A DNA stretch of 23,982 nt from a bacterium (GTDB taxonomy: Bacteria; Spirochaetota; UBA4802; UBA5550). The notes under the pieces are model-generated. The model had not been told where the DNA came from, searched no databases, and saw nothing but the letters and a program-made list of their open reading frames with translations. This document shows positions 1 through 7,485 of the stretch, in pieces. The stretch is taken from NCBI GenBank assembly GCA_024224995.1, contig JAAENB010001138.1:1-23982 (forward strand). The letters run 5' to 3'. The position numbers and the translations under genes are program-made. Positions within the stretch are counted from its first letter, which is position 1. Every line of letters starts with the position of its first letter.

Positions 1-1437
1 CCGGATGCGGAAGAATTAAAAACAATACGGGATAAACCGGGAAAACGGCTATCGTGCGTAACCCGTGTTGAAGGAGAGGTATCTATTCGAATTGAAGAAG
101 ATATGGGGGCCAATAAAAAGGCCCGTGACTGGTTTATCAGCAAAATAGCAATAACACCCGGGGAATTAGCAGAATACGGAATAGCTGTTGATATAGGAAC
201 AACTACGGTCCAGGTATCACTCACGGACCTGAAAAATCAAAAATCCTGGCTCATTGATTCATTTTTAAATCCCCAACGACGATACGGACACGATATAATA
301 GCACGAATATCGGCAGCTGCCGAAAAAGAGACAGCGAAACAGATAAGCAGCCTTGTACGGGGGGAGATTGTATCTTCCATAAAAAGGGGTCTCTCTTTAC
401 TGGATCTTGAACCGGCAGGAATACGAGAAATAGTCTTTTCCGGCAATACAGCAATGACATATTTCCTTTTTGGCTTAGATCCGGCCCCACTGGGAGTTTT
501 TCCATACACAGCATCACACATTGACTATGAAAACTACACCGGGAACGATATAGGCTTTAATTTGAAGAATAATGCTGATATCTACGCACTTCCGGCAGCC
601 TCATCATATTTGGGAGGCGACCTGGTAGGGGGACTCGCGCTTTTGGACAGGCTCGGTTATAAAGAAAAGACCTTTTTTATTGATATTGGCACAAACGGGG
701 AGATATTTCTGCGGAATAAAAGCGATGAAATATATGCCACTTCCTGCGCAATGGGGCCGGCTCTTGAAGGGATGAATATTTCCCACGGAATGACTGCTGA
801 TGAAGGAGCTATCAACCACATACAGTTCGATAAAAACTCCGGCAAACTGCATTTTTCTATAATTGGCAATACCGATCCTGTAGGGATCTGCGGCACCGGT
901 ATAATCGACGCCATAGCTCTATTACTTGAAAAAGATCTGGTTCAACCAACAGGAGCCTTTAATAAGAAGCTCTTACAGGAAGAAATAGCAGCATATTCAA
1001 ATATACACTATAATGCCGAGACAAAAAGCATACACCTCTACGAGGATATCGCGCTCTCGCAAAAAGATATCCGCAATATCCAGCTGGCAAAAGGGGCCAG
1101 CCTGGCAGCAGCAAACATACTCCTGAAAGAATCGGGCACCGATCCCGATGAAATAGAGCAGGTCATAATAGCCGGAGCGTTTGGAGAAAATCTTGATATA
1201 AATAACTTCAAAAAGCTCGCCTTTATACCGGAATTTAAGAACGCGTCATATCATTTCCTGGGAAATACCAGTTTAAAAGCAGCAGAACTCGCGTGCCATG
1301 ACTTTTCCTTCAGGGAAACGGCAAAAACACTAAGAAACAGTTTAAGGGTGATAGAACTCTCCGAACACCCCGCGTTTAACGATCTTTTTCTGAAGTCATT
1401 CGATTTTTTTACCCCTCTTAAAAAAAAGCTTGTATAA
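1..1437 (+). CDS. RACo-like corrinoid activation protein (ferredoxin + ASKHA domains), 5'-truncated by window edge
   Basis: The reading frame is open from base 1, so the gene starts outside the window; 478 codons are visible. The first residues (RLSCVTRVEGE, Cys19) look like the end of an N-terminal [2Fe-2S] ferredoxin domain carrying its last cysteine ligand. The ASKHA ATPase core follows: a phosphate-1-like loop (AVDIGTTTVQVSL), a second loop (FIDIGTNGEIFL), an adenosine-side glycine motif (GICGTGIIDA) and a C-terminal IAGAFGENLDINN. This order matches RACo/DUF4445 proteins, which use ATP to re-reduce inactive Co(II) corrinoid proteins to Co(I) during methyl transfer. The family call is secure. 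Which corrinoid protein it serves cannot be told, because the upstream genes are missing. An internal ATG at base 103 is not the true start, since it would remove the cluster-binding region. Ile codons are often ATA here and in the MFS gene at 10.5 kb. Confidence 0.88.
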   Translation, partial: PDAEELKTIRDKPGKRLSCVTRVEGEVSIRIEEDMGANKKARDWFISKIAITPGELAEYGIAVDIGTTTVQVSLTDLKNQKSWLIDSFLNPQRRYGHDIIARISAAAEKETAKQISSLVRGEIVSSIKRGLSLLDLEPAGIREIVFSGNTAMTYFLFGLDPAPLGVFPYTASHIDYENYTGNDIGFNLKNNADIYALPAASSYLGGDLVGGLALLDRLGYKEKTFFIDIGTNGEIFLRNKSDEIYATSCAMGPALEGMNISHGMTADEGAINHIQFDKNSGKLHFSIIGNTDPVGICGTGIIDAIALLLEKDLVQPTGAFNKKLLQEEIAAYSNIHYNAETKSIHLYEDIALSQKDIRNIQLAKGASLAAANILLKESGTDPDEIEQVIIAGAFGENLDINNFKKLAFIPEFKNASYHFLGNTSLKAAELACHDFSFRETAKTLRNSLRVIELSEHPAFNDLFLKSFDFFTPLKKKLV

Positions 1438-1604
1438 ACTTTATTTTTTATATATATTGATTAATATACCGGCTTTATGTTCAAATAAACGGTATACCAG
1501 ATCACTATGTTTAATACAAAAAGTAATTATTTGTGTAACTCTTTTCTCAGTTTTGTTCTAATTAGTAATATGCATATTGCAAAAAGCAGGACGTATACAT
1601 TACT

Positions 1605-1622
1605 ATACAGTATGTACTGTAT
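1605..1622. promoter_or_regulatory. Perfect 8-bp inverted repeat upstream of the membrane protein gene
   Basis: ATACAGTA-TG-TACTGTAT is a perfect inverted repeat with a 2-bp centre, 59 bp before the start of the next gene. It overlaps a possible -10 (TATACA at 1604-1609), but no well-spaced -35 was found. This arrangement resembles a repressor operator; the binding protein is unknown. The rest of the 243-bp gap (1438-1680) is AT-rich and shows no convincing gene or RNA. Confidence 0.4.
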
Positions 1623-1680
1623 TCCCGTAGGCGTAAGATCTTCTTTAAATAAGTTATCCGGCTAAACAAGGAGTAAAGCT

Positions 1681-2367
1681 TTGCCAATTAAATCAAACCA
1701 ACTAATTTACACATTTTCCCAGGTGGGAAAAGCAATCGCAATCATATTCGCAGGAAGCATGCTGGCACATATTGCAGTTATGCTTTTGGGTGTCTATTTC
1801 GTACAAACGCCATTATATTTAAATTTTGAAACCAATTTTATCAGCAATCTTTTCTCAATCTCCATGATCCCTTTAATCGGTATTTACAGTATTTTTTCCC
1901 TTACAATTCTGTTTCTGTGGCAGCGGCTCAAAAAAGCGACTCTGAAGTCGCATCAAAGAGAGGTAGAAAGCGAAAAAGAGAGAGTTATGCTCGAAGCTAC
2001 CCAGAATATTGCCGCCTTAATCGGAGAACATATTGCCAAACATAACTCCGAAATAATCAAATGGACGGAAATCCAGAAGCGGAAGGGAAAACAGGTCTCG
2101 GAAAAAGTGGAATATTCCAGCAAATGTGTTGCCGCGGTACTTGAAAGCCTGTCGGAAATAGCATTTCTTTCTCCGTATATCGACTTGCAGCCTAAAAACA
2201 TTGAAGATATCGAAAAAATGATCCTTAACAAACTGGAATCTATTCCGGAGTATCATGACGCTAAATTTATCAATAAAGGAAGAGAAGAAACCCCAACAGT
2301 CACTTCCATCAACAAAACCGGAGATATTGGCAATACCAGCCAGACAGTATTGTGCAGGGCGATTTAG
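1681..2367 (+). CDS. Two-TM membrane protein with cytoplasmic coiled coil, unknown function
   Basis: The 228-aa protein starts with TTG, chosen because AAGGAG at 1668-1673 lies 7 bases upstream. Residues about 17-40 and 56-80 are hydrophobic and look like two membrane segments. They are followed by a charged, helix-prone stretch (about 84-120, rich in K/E/Q) and a soluble tail. No catalytic motif is visible and I do not recognise the family. It appears to be transcribed alone: an inverted repeat precedes it, and a heptamer repeat array and a strong terminator follow. A membrane-anchored scaffold or sensor accessory would fit but is only a guess. Confidence 0.75.
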   Translation: MPIKSNQLIYTFSQVGKAIAIIFAGSMLAHIAVMLLGVYFVQTPLYLNFETNFISNLFSISMIPLIGIYSIFSLTILFLWQRLKKATLKSHQREVESEKERVMLEATQNIAALIGEHIAKHNSEIIKWTEIQKRKGKQVSEKVEYSSKCVAAVLESLSEIAFLSPYIDLQPKNIEDIEKMILNKLESIPEYHDAKFINKGREETPTVTSINKTGDIGNTSQTVLCRAI

Positions 2368-2369
2368 AC

Positions 2370-2397
2370 AGGCTCAAGGATCAAGGTAAAAGGCTCA
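2370..2397 (+). repeat. Heptamer repeat array A (4 units)
   Basis: Four 7-base units lie in exact register: AGGCTCA, AGGATCA, AGGTAAA, AGGCTCA. The array begins three bases after the stop codon of the preceding gene and is in the sense orientation. Related arrays occur at 6602-6629 (minus), 13979-14006 and 20332-20352, also at gene 3' ends. Confidence 0.75.
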
Positions 2398-2402
2398 AGT
2401 AG

Positions 2403-2432
2403 AAAAAAACCCCTTTAACGAGGGGTTTTTTG
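2403..2432 (+). terminator. Rho-independent terminator
   Basis: An A-tract and CCCCT pair with AGGGG and a T-tract around the loop TTAACG, followed by TGCTTTG. The GC stem is 2410-2414 with 2421-2425, and the A/T flanks extend it. The A-tract on the left side suggests it could also stop transcription arriving on the minus strand. It separates the membrane protein gene from the toxin-antitoxin block. Confidence 0.88.
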
Positions 2433-2473
2433 CTTTGTTTTTAACAAAATTTACCGCACACACAAAAAAATGC

Positions 2474-2499
2474 TATACATGTATAAAGCAATCTGTATA
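2474..2499. promoter_or_regulatory. Palindrome TATACATGTATA and a second TGTATA, candidate TA operator/promoter
   Basis: A perfect 12-bp palindrome (2474-2485) is followed by a second TGTATA at 2494-2499, 31-57 bases before the Panacea gene start. TATACA here could also be a -10, with TTTACC 18 bases upstream. Toxin-antitoxin operons are commonly autoregulated at such sites, but the assignment is by position only. Confidence 0.45.
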
Positions 2500-2530
2500 T
2501 ATGTAATTAATTCTAAAGGAGAAAGGAACT

Positions 2531-3154
2531 ATGTCTTTAAAGAAGTTTAACATATATAAGTTTATCCAAATTGCTTCTTATATCCAGTCTAATTCCAATA
2601 GTTCCAATCACATGAAGTTGTTGAAATTGCTTTTTTTTGCAGACCGATACCATTTAAGAAATTATGGAAACCTTTTGACTTTTGACAATTATTATGCTTT
2701 AAAATATGGTCCTGTTGGGTCTCAATCAAAAAATGTATTAGCGCTCGATTTTGATTATTTGTATAATATCTCTGAAGATGAAGCGAACTATATCAATGAT
2801 AGAGTTCATAAAATTAATGAAAATGATCTGGAAATAAAAGAAAAAGAATTTTCTTCTCTTGCTAAAAGTAAAATCGAAGCATTAGATTTCTCTATAAACA
2901 ACTTTGGTAATTTTGACAGATTTGATCTGGCGAATATAACACATGATTATCCGGAATGGAAAAGATATAAACAGTTGTTTGATGGTCAATTGACTAACCA
3001 GGAAGTAATCCACAATGGAGATTTTTTTAAAAATCCAAACCTAAATGATAGTGAATTTATTAAACAGTTTTTAGGAGAAGACCCTTTCAAAGAAGATCCG
3101 GAGTATTTGGCTTTAAGAAAAGAAAATTTTTTAGAAACGAACCTGTGCTGCTAA
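2531..3154 (+). CDS. Panacea-domain (SocA-like, DUF4065) antitoxin
   Basis: This 207-aa protein has the hallmark N-terminal region of Panacea/SocA-like proteins: MKLLKLLFFADRYHLRNYG (from about residue 28), then TFDNYYALKYGPVGSQ. In other bacteria this domain neutralises unrelated toxins encoded beside it (PanAT systems) or works as a proteolysis adaptor (SocA). The start is an ATG behind AAGGAGAAAGGAA (2515-2527). The stop codon is followed directly by the ATG of the next gene with no gap, so the two should be translationally coupled. Base composition is more AT-rich than the flanking housekeeping genes, consistent with an acquired module. The domain call is strong; pairing with the next gene is inferred from coupling. 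Confidence 0.85.
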   Translation: MSLKKFNIYKFIQIASYIQSNSNSSNHMKLLKLLFFADRYHLRNYGNLLTFDNYYALKYGPVGSQSKNVLALDFDYLYNISEDEANYINDRVHKINENDLEIKEKEFSSLAKSKIEALDFSINNFGNFDRFDLANITHDYPEWKRYKQLFDGQLTNQEVIHNGDFFKNPNLNDSEFIKQFLGEDPFKEDPEYLALRKENFLETNLCC

Positions 3155-3604
3155 ATGCTGCTGCCAAAAGATTTAATAGAAGAAGTAAAAATTACAAGAG
3201 GTTTCACTTTTAGTGGGATCTTCCCCGGCAATTCCAAAATTCCACATATCTGTATTGTGATTAATTCTAATGTAATAGACGGGCAGACGGTTTATTATGT
3301 CTTCATGACTTCAAAAGTTGAAAAAGCTCGAATTCTATTTAAGAAGGATATTGACGCACTTGTCGAATTGGAAGAAGATGAATATCGTGATTATTTTCCG
3401 GAAGATCGTCTGAAAGAAACGTGCATACAATGTGATGTCGCTCACTTAGAAGAAATCACACAGAGCGAGCTATTGGAAAAACTTTCTAACGGCGATGCAG
3501 TAAAAGCAAATAATGTTAAGAATTCTGTTATTGAAAAAATAACATTTGCCATTGAAAACAGTATTACCTATGATGAAGATGACAGGAAACGAATATTGAA
3601 TTAA
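3155..3604 (+). CDS. Putative toxin of the Panacea pair (PemK/MazF-like barrel suspected)
   Basis: The 149-aa protein starts immediately after the antitoxin stop codon and has no Shine-Dalgarno of its own, so it probably depends on coupled translation. The N-terminal half (ITRGFTFSGIFPGNSKIPHICIVIN, written with its gaps as seen around residues 13-37) runs like a PemK/MazF-type SH3 barrel, where a Gly-Pro loop is followed by a conserved hydrophobic strand. The middle contains KDIDALVELEEDEYRDYFP and an acidic C-terminal helix. No PIN, Fic, RelE or Rel-synthetase motif is visible. Panacea antitoxins pair with many toxin folds, so identity rests mainly on context. Sure that it is a real gene, moderately sure it is the toxin, weakly sure of the fold. 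Confidence 0.6.
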   Translation: MLLPKDLIEEVKITRGFTFSGIFPGNSKIPHICIVINSNVIDGQTVYYVFMTSKVEKARILFKKDIDALVELEEDEYRDYFPEDRLKETCIQCDVAHLEEITQSELLEKLSNGDAVKANNVKNSVIEKITFAIENSITYDEDDRKRILN

Positions 3605-3642
3605 CTCTCTGATTCTTGAAACGTTACGGAGGCATTTTTAAA

Positions 3643-4029
3643 ATGGAAGAAGAATTCGCGTATGAACTAAGGCAAGGTTATGGTTCCAGTGAATTATTAA
3701 TTGAATTTGATGCAATTAATGATCCCGATACGCTTTTAACTGAACTAATTCAATTATTGAAAAAAAATAAATTTATATTTGATGACATAGATGATGTATG
3801 GATGAATGATGAAATTTGGATTCATTTTTCCTCAAAAAATGGAAACATAACAATTACAAAAGATATTTGGGATCTCATATTTATTATGGGGAATAAAAAC
3901 CAAAAGGACATTTTGAGAATAGATGAGATATTAATCAATTCAGGACGATTTAAAAAAAAGAAAAATTCAATTTTCCACTATATAAAAAGAAGTTTCCTTA
4001 ACCTTAAAAATAACTTCTCCGGTATATAG
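3643..4029 (+). CDS. Small acidic protein of unknown function in the TA block
   Basis: I chose ATG 3643 because ACGGAGG (3626-3632) sits 10 bases upstream. An in-frame TTG at 3616 would place that site inside the gene. The 128-aa product is acidic in its N-terminal two thirds (DDIDDVWMNDEIWIHFSS) and ends in a very basic tail (FKKKKNSIFHYIKRSF). No known domain, signal peptide or membrane segment is recognised. It follows the putative toxin by 38 bases in the same direction and shares its AT-rich composition, so it probably arrived with the block. An accessory or immunity-like role is possible but unsupported. Confidence 0.65.
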   Translation: MEEEFAYELRQGYGSSELLIEFDAINDPDTLLTELIQLLKKNKFIFDDIDDVWMNDEIWIHFSSKNGNITITKDIWDLIFIMGNKNQKDILRIDEILINSGRFKKKKNSIFHYIKRSFLNLKNNFSGI

Positions 4030-4254
4030 GTACAACTTATTCTTCCCGTGACCTCAGAGACATGAATGCCGCGACAAAGCTGCCCAGGCAGGAAAAAACT
4101 CAAACCGCTATCCTGAAAATCTTATTTCCCGTTATTTTCATCAACAACATTATTTAGAAAAACACCCGTTGTACTTCGATAAGTTATGACTCTATTAACT
4201 ATTATTTTTATAGCAGTTGTCAGTATTTTTTTCCTGCCTCAATATTTAAAAAAG

Positions 4255-4283
4255 TTGACTATACAAAAAAAATGATATAGAAT
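4255..4283 (+). promoter_or_regulatory. Sigma-70 type promoter of the phosphatase gene
   Basis: TTGACT (4255-4260), a 17-base spacer and TAGAAT (4278-4283). Transcription would start near 4290, giving a leader of about 13 bases that holds AAGGA (4291-4295). The rest of the 273-base gap 4030-4302 holds only a 31-codon ORF at 4062-4157 with no ribosome site. Confidence 0.75.
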
Positions 4284-4302
4284 ATATAAAAAGGAAATGG
4301 AA

Positions 4303-6447
4303 ATGGAAAAAGAAATGAAAAAATTCAGGAGTCTTGCTTTTAAGGGGGGAATAACTCTTACGACAATCACTCTCGGTCTTTTTGTGATTATAATATTAAT
4401 TGTGAATGTAAGAGGAAAAAAGCTGATTATTAAAGAATCATCAAGAATGATAGAAAAAACAGGTAATAAGGCAATTGGAGATATTACTATAAGATCCCGT
4501 GAGATTGCGTCTCTCACAAGGAATCTAGGCGCCATAGCTGAAAAATTGCCGAAAGATGAAACCTTTTTTCATAAAGTTCTTCCGAATGTGCTTGATTTTA
4601 ACAATGACCTGGCTGTTGCAGGCGGTGGTGTCTGGCCCGAGCCATTCCAGTTCCATAAGAATGTGGAGAGAAGAAGCTTTTTCTGGGGTAGGGAAAAAGA
4701 TGGAACATTCAAATATTATGATGATTATAATAAACCCGGACCCGGTTATCACAATGAAGAGTGGTACGTAACCGTGCGATATCTAAAACCAGGAAGACCC
4801 TCATGGAGCATATCCTATGTTGATCCGTATTCCTATCAGCCAATGGTAACCTGTACTGTCGCCACTTATGAAGGAGACAAAATAAAAGGTACTGTTACAA
4901 TAGACCTTAAGCTGGAAGGATTAAAGGCTTTCATGGATGAGGTGCAAAAAGAGATGGGCGGATATGTATTCCTGCTTGATAGAAATAATAAGTTTCTAAC
5001 TTTCCCTAAAACAAAACTTGTGCAAAAAACAACAGAAGACAGCAAAGGAAATAAAACCACAGATTTCATTTTTGTATCGGACTTTACAAAGAAGGAGCCG
5101 CTCTTTGCTCCAATATCGAAAGAGCTTGAGCAAATGGATAAAGAGATCCTGGCCAGGGCAAGCAAAATGCCGGGATATCGAGCTGATCTTATTGAAAAGA
5201 TTGACAAAGATAGTTACCAGATCGACAAGGCTGGTGCCGAATACCTTGCGGCAGTTATTGCGGATCCATTGAAATCAGATATATCAAAAACCAGATTATT
5301 TAAGAGTTTTACAATAGATAATGATTTTATAACAAAAGAAAAATCAATCGTATATCTTTTTTCGATACCGGATTCATACTGGAAATTTGTTGCGGTCAAG
5401 CCACTATCAGAGGCGGAAGCTGTTGCCACGCATATTACAAGAGAGTTGGTACTCTTCATGGTTGTTTCTATTCTAATTCTAATTATTGTTATGACCTTTA
5501 TAATGTTTAGAAGCCTGGTAACCCCCTTGAATATTTTAATGGATGGCGTTAAGGAGATCAGCAGCGGTAATCTTAAGAATAAGGTTGAGTTTGAATCAAC
5601 TGATGAACTTGGGAAACTGGCCTACTTCTTTAATGAGATGTCCGCTGAACTTCTCATTCACCAGGAAAACCTTGAAGGACTTGTGGAAAAGAGGACACAA
5701 CAGCTAAAAGATGCCATGGAGGAACTCTGGGGAGAAATGGAACTGGCGAAAAAAATTCAGACTGTTCTTTTACCCCAGAAACCGGAAATCATCGGGTATG
5801 ATATTGCCGCAAGCCTTTACCCGGCGGATGAAGTTGGCGGCGATTACTTTGATGTTATATCAGAGGGAGGTTATAACTGGATTATTATCGGAGATGTATC
5901 CGGGCATGGAGTGCCTGCCGGACTTATTATGATGATGGCACAGACCGCTATACATACCGTGTTAACCGAAAATCCCGGAATACTTCCTTCGCAGCTTCTG
6001 ACCGTTATTAATAAGATCATTTCAAATAATGTTTCAAGGCTCGGGGAAGATAAATATATGACCATGACGGTTCTTGCTGTTCATAAAGATGGTTCATTTA
6101 CATTCTCCGGTCTTCACCAGGATATCCTGGTATACCGTTCAAACACTAAAAAACTTGATATTATTGAGACACAAGGGATGTGGCTGGGTATTCAGACTGA
6201 TATATCGGATATGAATAATGTGTTAAATATGAAGCTTGATAAAGGAGACTGCATGCTGCTCTACACCGATGGCCTGACTGAGGCTGTAGACAAAAATGGA
6301 AAGATGTATGGCGACGATAAATTAGCAGAAATGATTAAGAATAATGGCGATAAAAAAGCTTCGGAAATTCATAAAATTATCAATGATTCAATTGAGTCCT
6401 TTGAAACACCGGATGACGTCACACTGCTTGTTTTAAAAAGATTGTAA
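4303..6447 (+). CDS. Membrane sensor PP2C phosphatase (dCache-HAMP-SpoIIE/RsbU type)
   Basis: The 714-aa protein has a membrane segment at about 17-36, a long extracytoplasmic region resembling a dCache sensor (WSISYVDPYSYQPMVTCTVA), a second membrane segment at about 380-403, a HAMP linker (about 403-455), a short coiled coil and a C-terminal PP2C domain (about 478-714). The metal-binding aspartates are present: GGDYFD (D514), GDVSGHG (D531), DGLTEA (D656) and PDDVTLL (D704/D705). Such proteins dephosphorylate STAS anti-sigma-factor antagonists after sensing a ligand outside the cell. Two STAS proteins occur at 11.9 and 16.8 kb, which makes them candidate substrates. I prefer ATG 4303 to 4297 because AAGGA at 4291-4295 is better spaced (7 versus 1 base). 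It is transcribed alone from the promoter at 4255. Confidence 0.93.
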   Translation: MEKEMKKFRSLAFKGGITLTTITLGLFVIIILIVNVRGKKLIIKESSRMIEKTGNKAIGDITIRSREIASLTRNLGAIAEKLPKDETFFHKVLPNVLDFNNDLAVAGGGVWPEPFQFHKNVERRSFFWGREKDGTFKYYDDYNKPGPGYHNEEWYVTVRYLKPGRPSWSISYVDPYSYQPMVTCTVATYEGDKIKGTVTIDLKLEGLKAFMDEVQKEMGGYVFLLDRNNKFLTFPKTKLVQKTTEDSKGNKTTDFIFVSDFTKKEPLFAPISKELEQMDKEILARASKMPGYRADLIEKIDKDSYQIDKAGAEYLAAVIADPLKSDISKTRLFKSFTIDNDFITKEKSIVYLFSIPDSYWKFVAVKPLSEAEAVATHITRELVLFMVVSILILIIVMTFIMFRSLVTPLNILMDGVKEISSGNLKNKVEFESTDELGKLAYFFNEMSAELLIHQENLEGLVEKRTQQLKDAMEELWGEMELAKKIQTVLLPQKPEIIGYDIAASLYPADEVGGDYFDVISEGGYNWIIIGDVSGHGVPAGLIMMMAQTAIHTVLTENPGILPSQLLTVINKIISNNVSRLGEDKYMTMTVLAVHKDGSFTFSGLHQDILVYRSNTKKLDIIETQGMWLGIQTDISDMNNVLNMKLDKGDCMLLYTDGLTEAVDKNGKMYGDDKLAEMIKNNGDKKASEIHKIINDSIESFETPDDVTLLVLKRL

Positions 6448-6567
6448 GCATCAATTTAATACCAGTTGTTTCCGGTCTTTGAGATTAATAATTGTTTTAA
6501 GTGATGAATTACTTAAATAAATGATTTTTAAATTCTCTACCATTCCCTGAGATCCCGGATGAGATGA

Positions 6568-6621
6568 GGCAACAAGGGCATACTACTTTTAGTGAGAAAC
6601 TTTCACCTTGCCCCTTGTTCC
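6568..6621. terminator. Hairpin between convergent phosphatase and birA genes
   Basis: GGCAACAAGGGCA (6568-6580) pairs with TGCCCCTTGTTCC (6609-6621), with one bulge and one mismatch, around a 28-base loop. The right arm is part of heptamer array B inside the birA 3' end. No clean T-tract follows on either strand, so termination is plausible only from its convergent position. Confidence 0.4.
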
Positions 6622-7347
6622 TTGCTCCTCATTTTTCTGAAAAACAAGCTCCCCCGCGTAGTTGAAGGTTTTATTACTAACGGAATCTTTAATAATAACA
6701 GTACCATCATTATGAAGTCCGGATATCCTGCCTGTTCGTTCTATGCCATTGTCTTCATATAAAACCCGCTCACCTACGGAGTTTGAGACTTCAGTCCATT
6801 CCTGAAGAATAACATCGGGAATAGGTACAACAAAATTCTGTAAGGCTATTTTCAGTTGTTCTAATATATCCGAAAGAATAGAACTTAATTCAAATTCTTT
6901 TCCCGTAATCTCTTTTAATGATATTGCTTTTTCAGCAATTTCCGGCGGATAATCATCGCTATTTATATTGATCCCCACTCCCACAATAACTCTGGGCTCT
7001 CCCCGGAAAATGGTCTCACACAGGATGCCGCCCAGCTTTCTGCCGTTATAATATATATCATTTGGCCATTTCAGCTTCAATTTCCTGTCAACATAGTGGA
7101 AAAGCGCCCGGTATACTGCCAGGCCCGCGTAAAATGTTATGGTAGCAAGATTTTCCGTATTATTTGGAATAAAAACCGTTGAAAAGGTCAAATCGAGCCC
7201 CGGTTTGCTGATCCAGTTCCGGGCATACCTGCCTCTTCCCCCTGTCTGCATCAGGGCCTGTACAGTGAAAAAATTCTCATCCAGCAGTTCGGGATGTTTT
7301 TTCAGATAATTATTGGTAGAATCTATAGTTTCAAGTGTAATAATCAT
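6589..7347 (-). CDS. birA: Biotin-[acetyl-CoA-carboxylase] ligase, no DNA-binding domain
   Basis: The 252-aa enzyme activates biotin with ATP and attaches it to a lysine of biotin carboxyl carrier proteins. Visible motifs are the DSTNNYL substrate region, the biotinyl-AMP loop GGRGRYARNW (residues 36-45), KWPNDIYYNGRKLGGILCE (from residue 93, catalytic Lys about 104) and VGVGININ. It begins directly at the catalytic domain, so this is the monofunctional type without the repressor helix-turn-helix. The last dozen codons (EEQGTRGKVKVSH) are not typical of the family and coincide with heptamer array B, so the natural C-terminus was probably extended by the repeat. It is convergent with the phosphatase gene and divergent from metF; its Shine-Dalgarno is weak. 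Confidence 0.94.
   Translation of the reverse strand: MIITLETIDSTNNYLKKHPELLDENFFTVQALMQTGGRGRYARNWISKPGLDLTFSTVFIPNNTENLATITFYAGLAVYRALFHYVDRKLKLKWPNDIYYNGRKLGGILCETIFRGEPRVIVGVGININSDDYPPEIAEKAISLKEITGKEFELSSILSDILEQLKIALQNFVVPIPDVILQEWTEVSNSVGERVLYEDNGIERTGRISGLHNDGTVIIKDSVSNKTFNYAGELVFQKNEEQGTRGKVKVSH
6602..6629 (-). repeat. Heptamer repeat array B (4 units), inside the birA 3' end
   Basis: On the minus strand the units read AGGAGCA, AGGAACA, AGGGGCA, AGGTGAA in exact 7-base register. They lie in the final codons of birA, sense to it. They encode the unusual Gly/Arg/Lys/Gln-rich end of the protein. Confidence 0.75.
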
Positions 7348-7425
7348 TAGTTACTGTTGCATCATTTGGTTTAATACGTCAATAATTTTTATAGACAGCC
7401 AGCTATCTCATGAAAATAAATCTTG

Positions 7426-7454
7426 TTGACACATCAAAACTGAAATAGTATGAT
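7426..7454 (+). promoter_or_regulatory. Sigma-70 type promoter of metF
   Basis: A consensus TTGACA (7426-7431), a 17-base spacer and TATGAT (7449-7454). The gene has AGGAGA at 7472-7477, eight bases before its ATG. It is the strongest promoter match near the housekeeping block. Confidence 0.82.
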
Positions 7455-7485
7455 TATTTAACATATTATACAGGAGAAATAGAAA

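Noticed and set aside
3430..3446. CRP-like sequence TGTGA-N6-TCAC, tempting because a class I cyclase is present
   Set aside because: It lies in the middle of the putative toxin gene, far from any promoter, and is a single imperfect match.
4062..4157. 31-codon ORF starting ATG in the gap before the phosphatase
   Set aside because: No ribosome binding site and no recognisable protein; the length is expected by chance.
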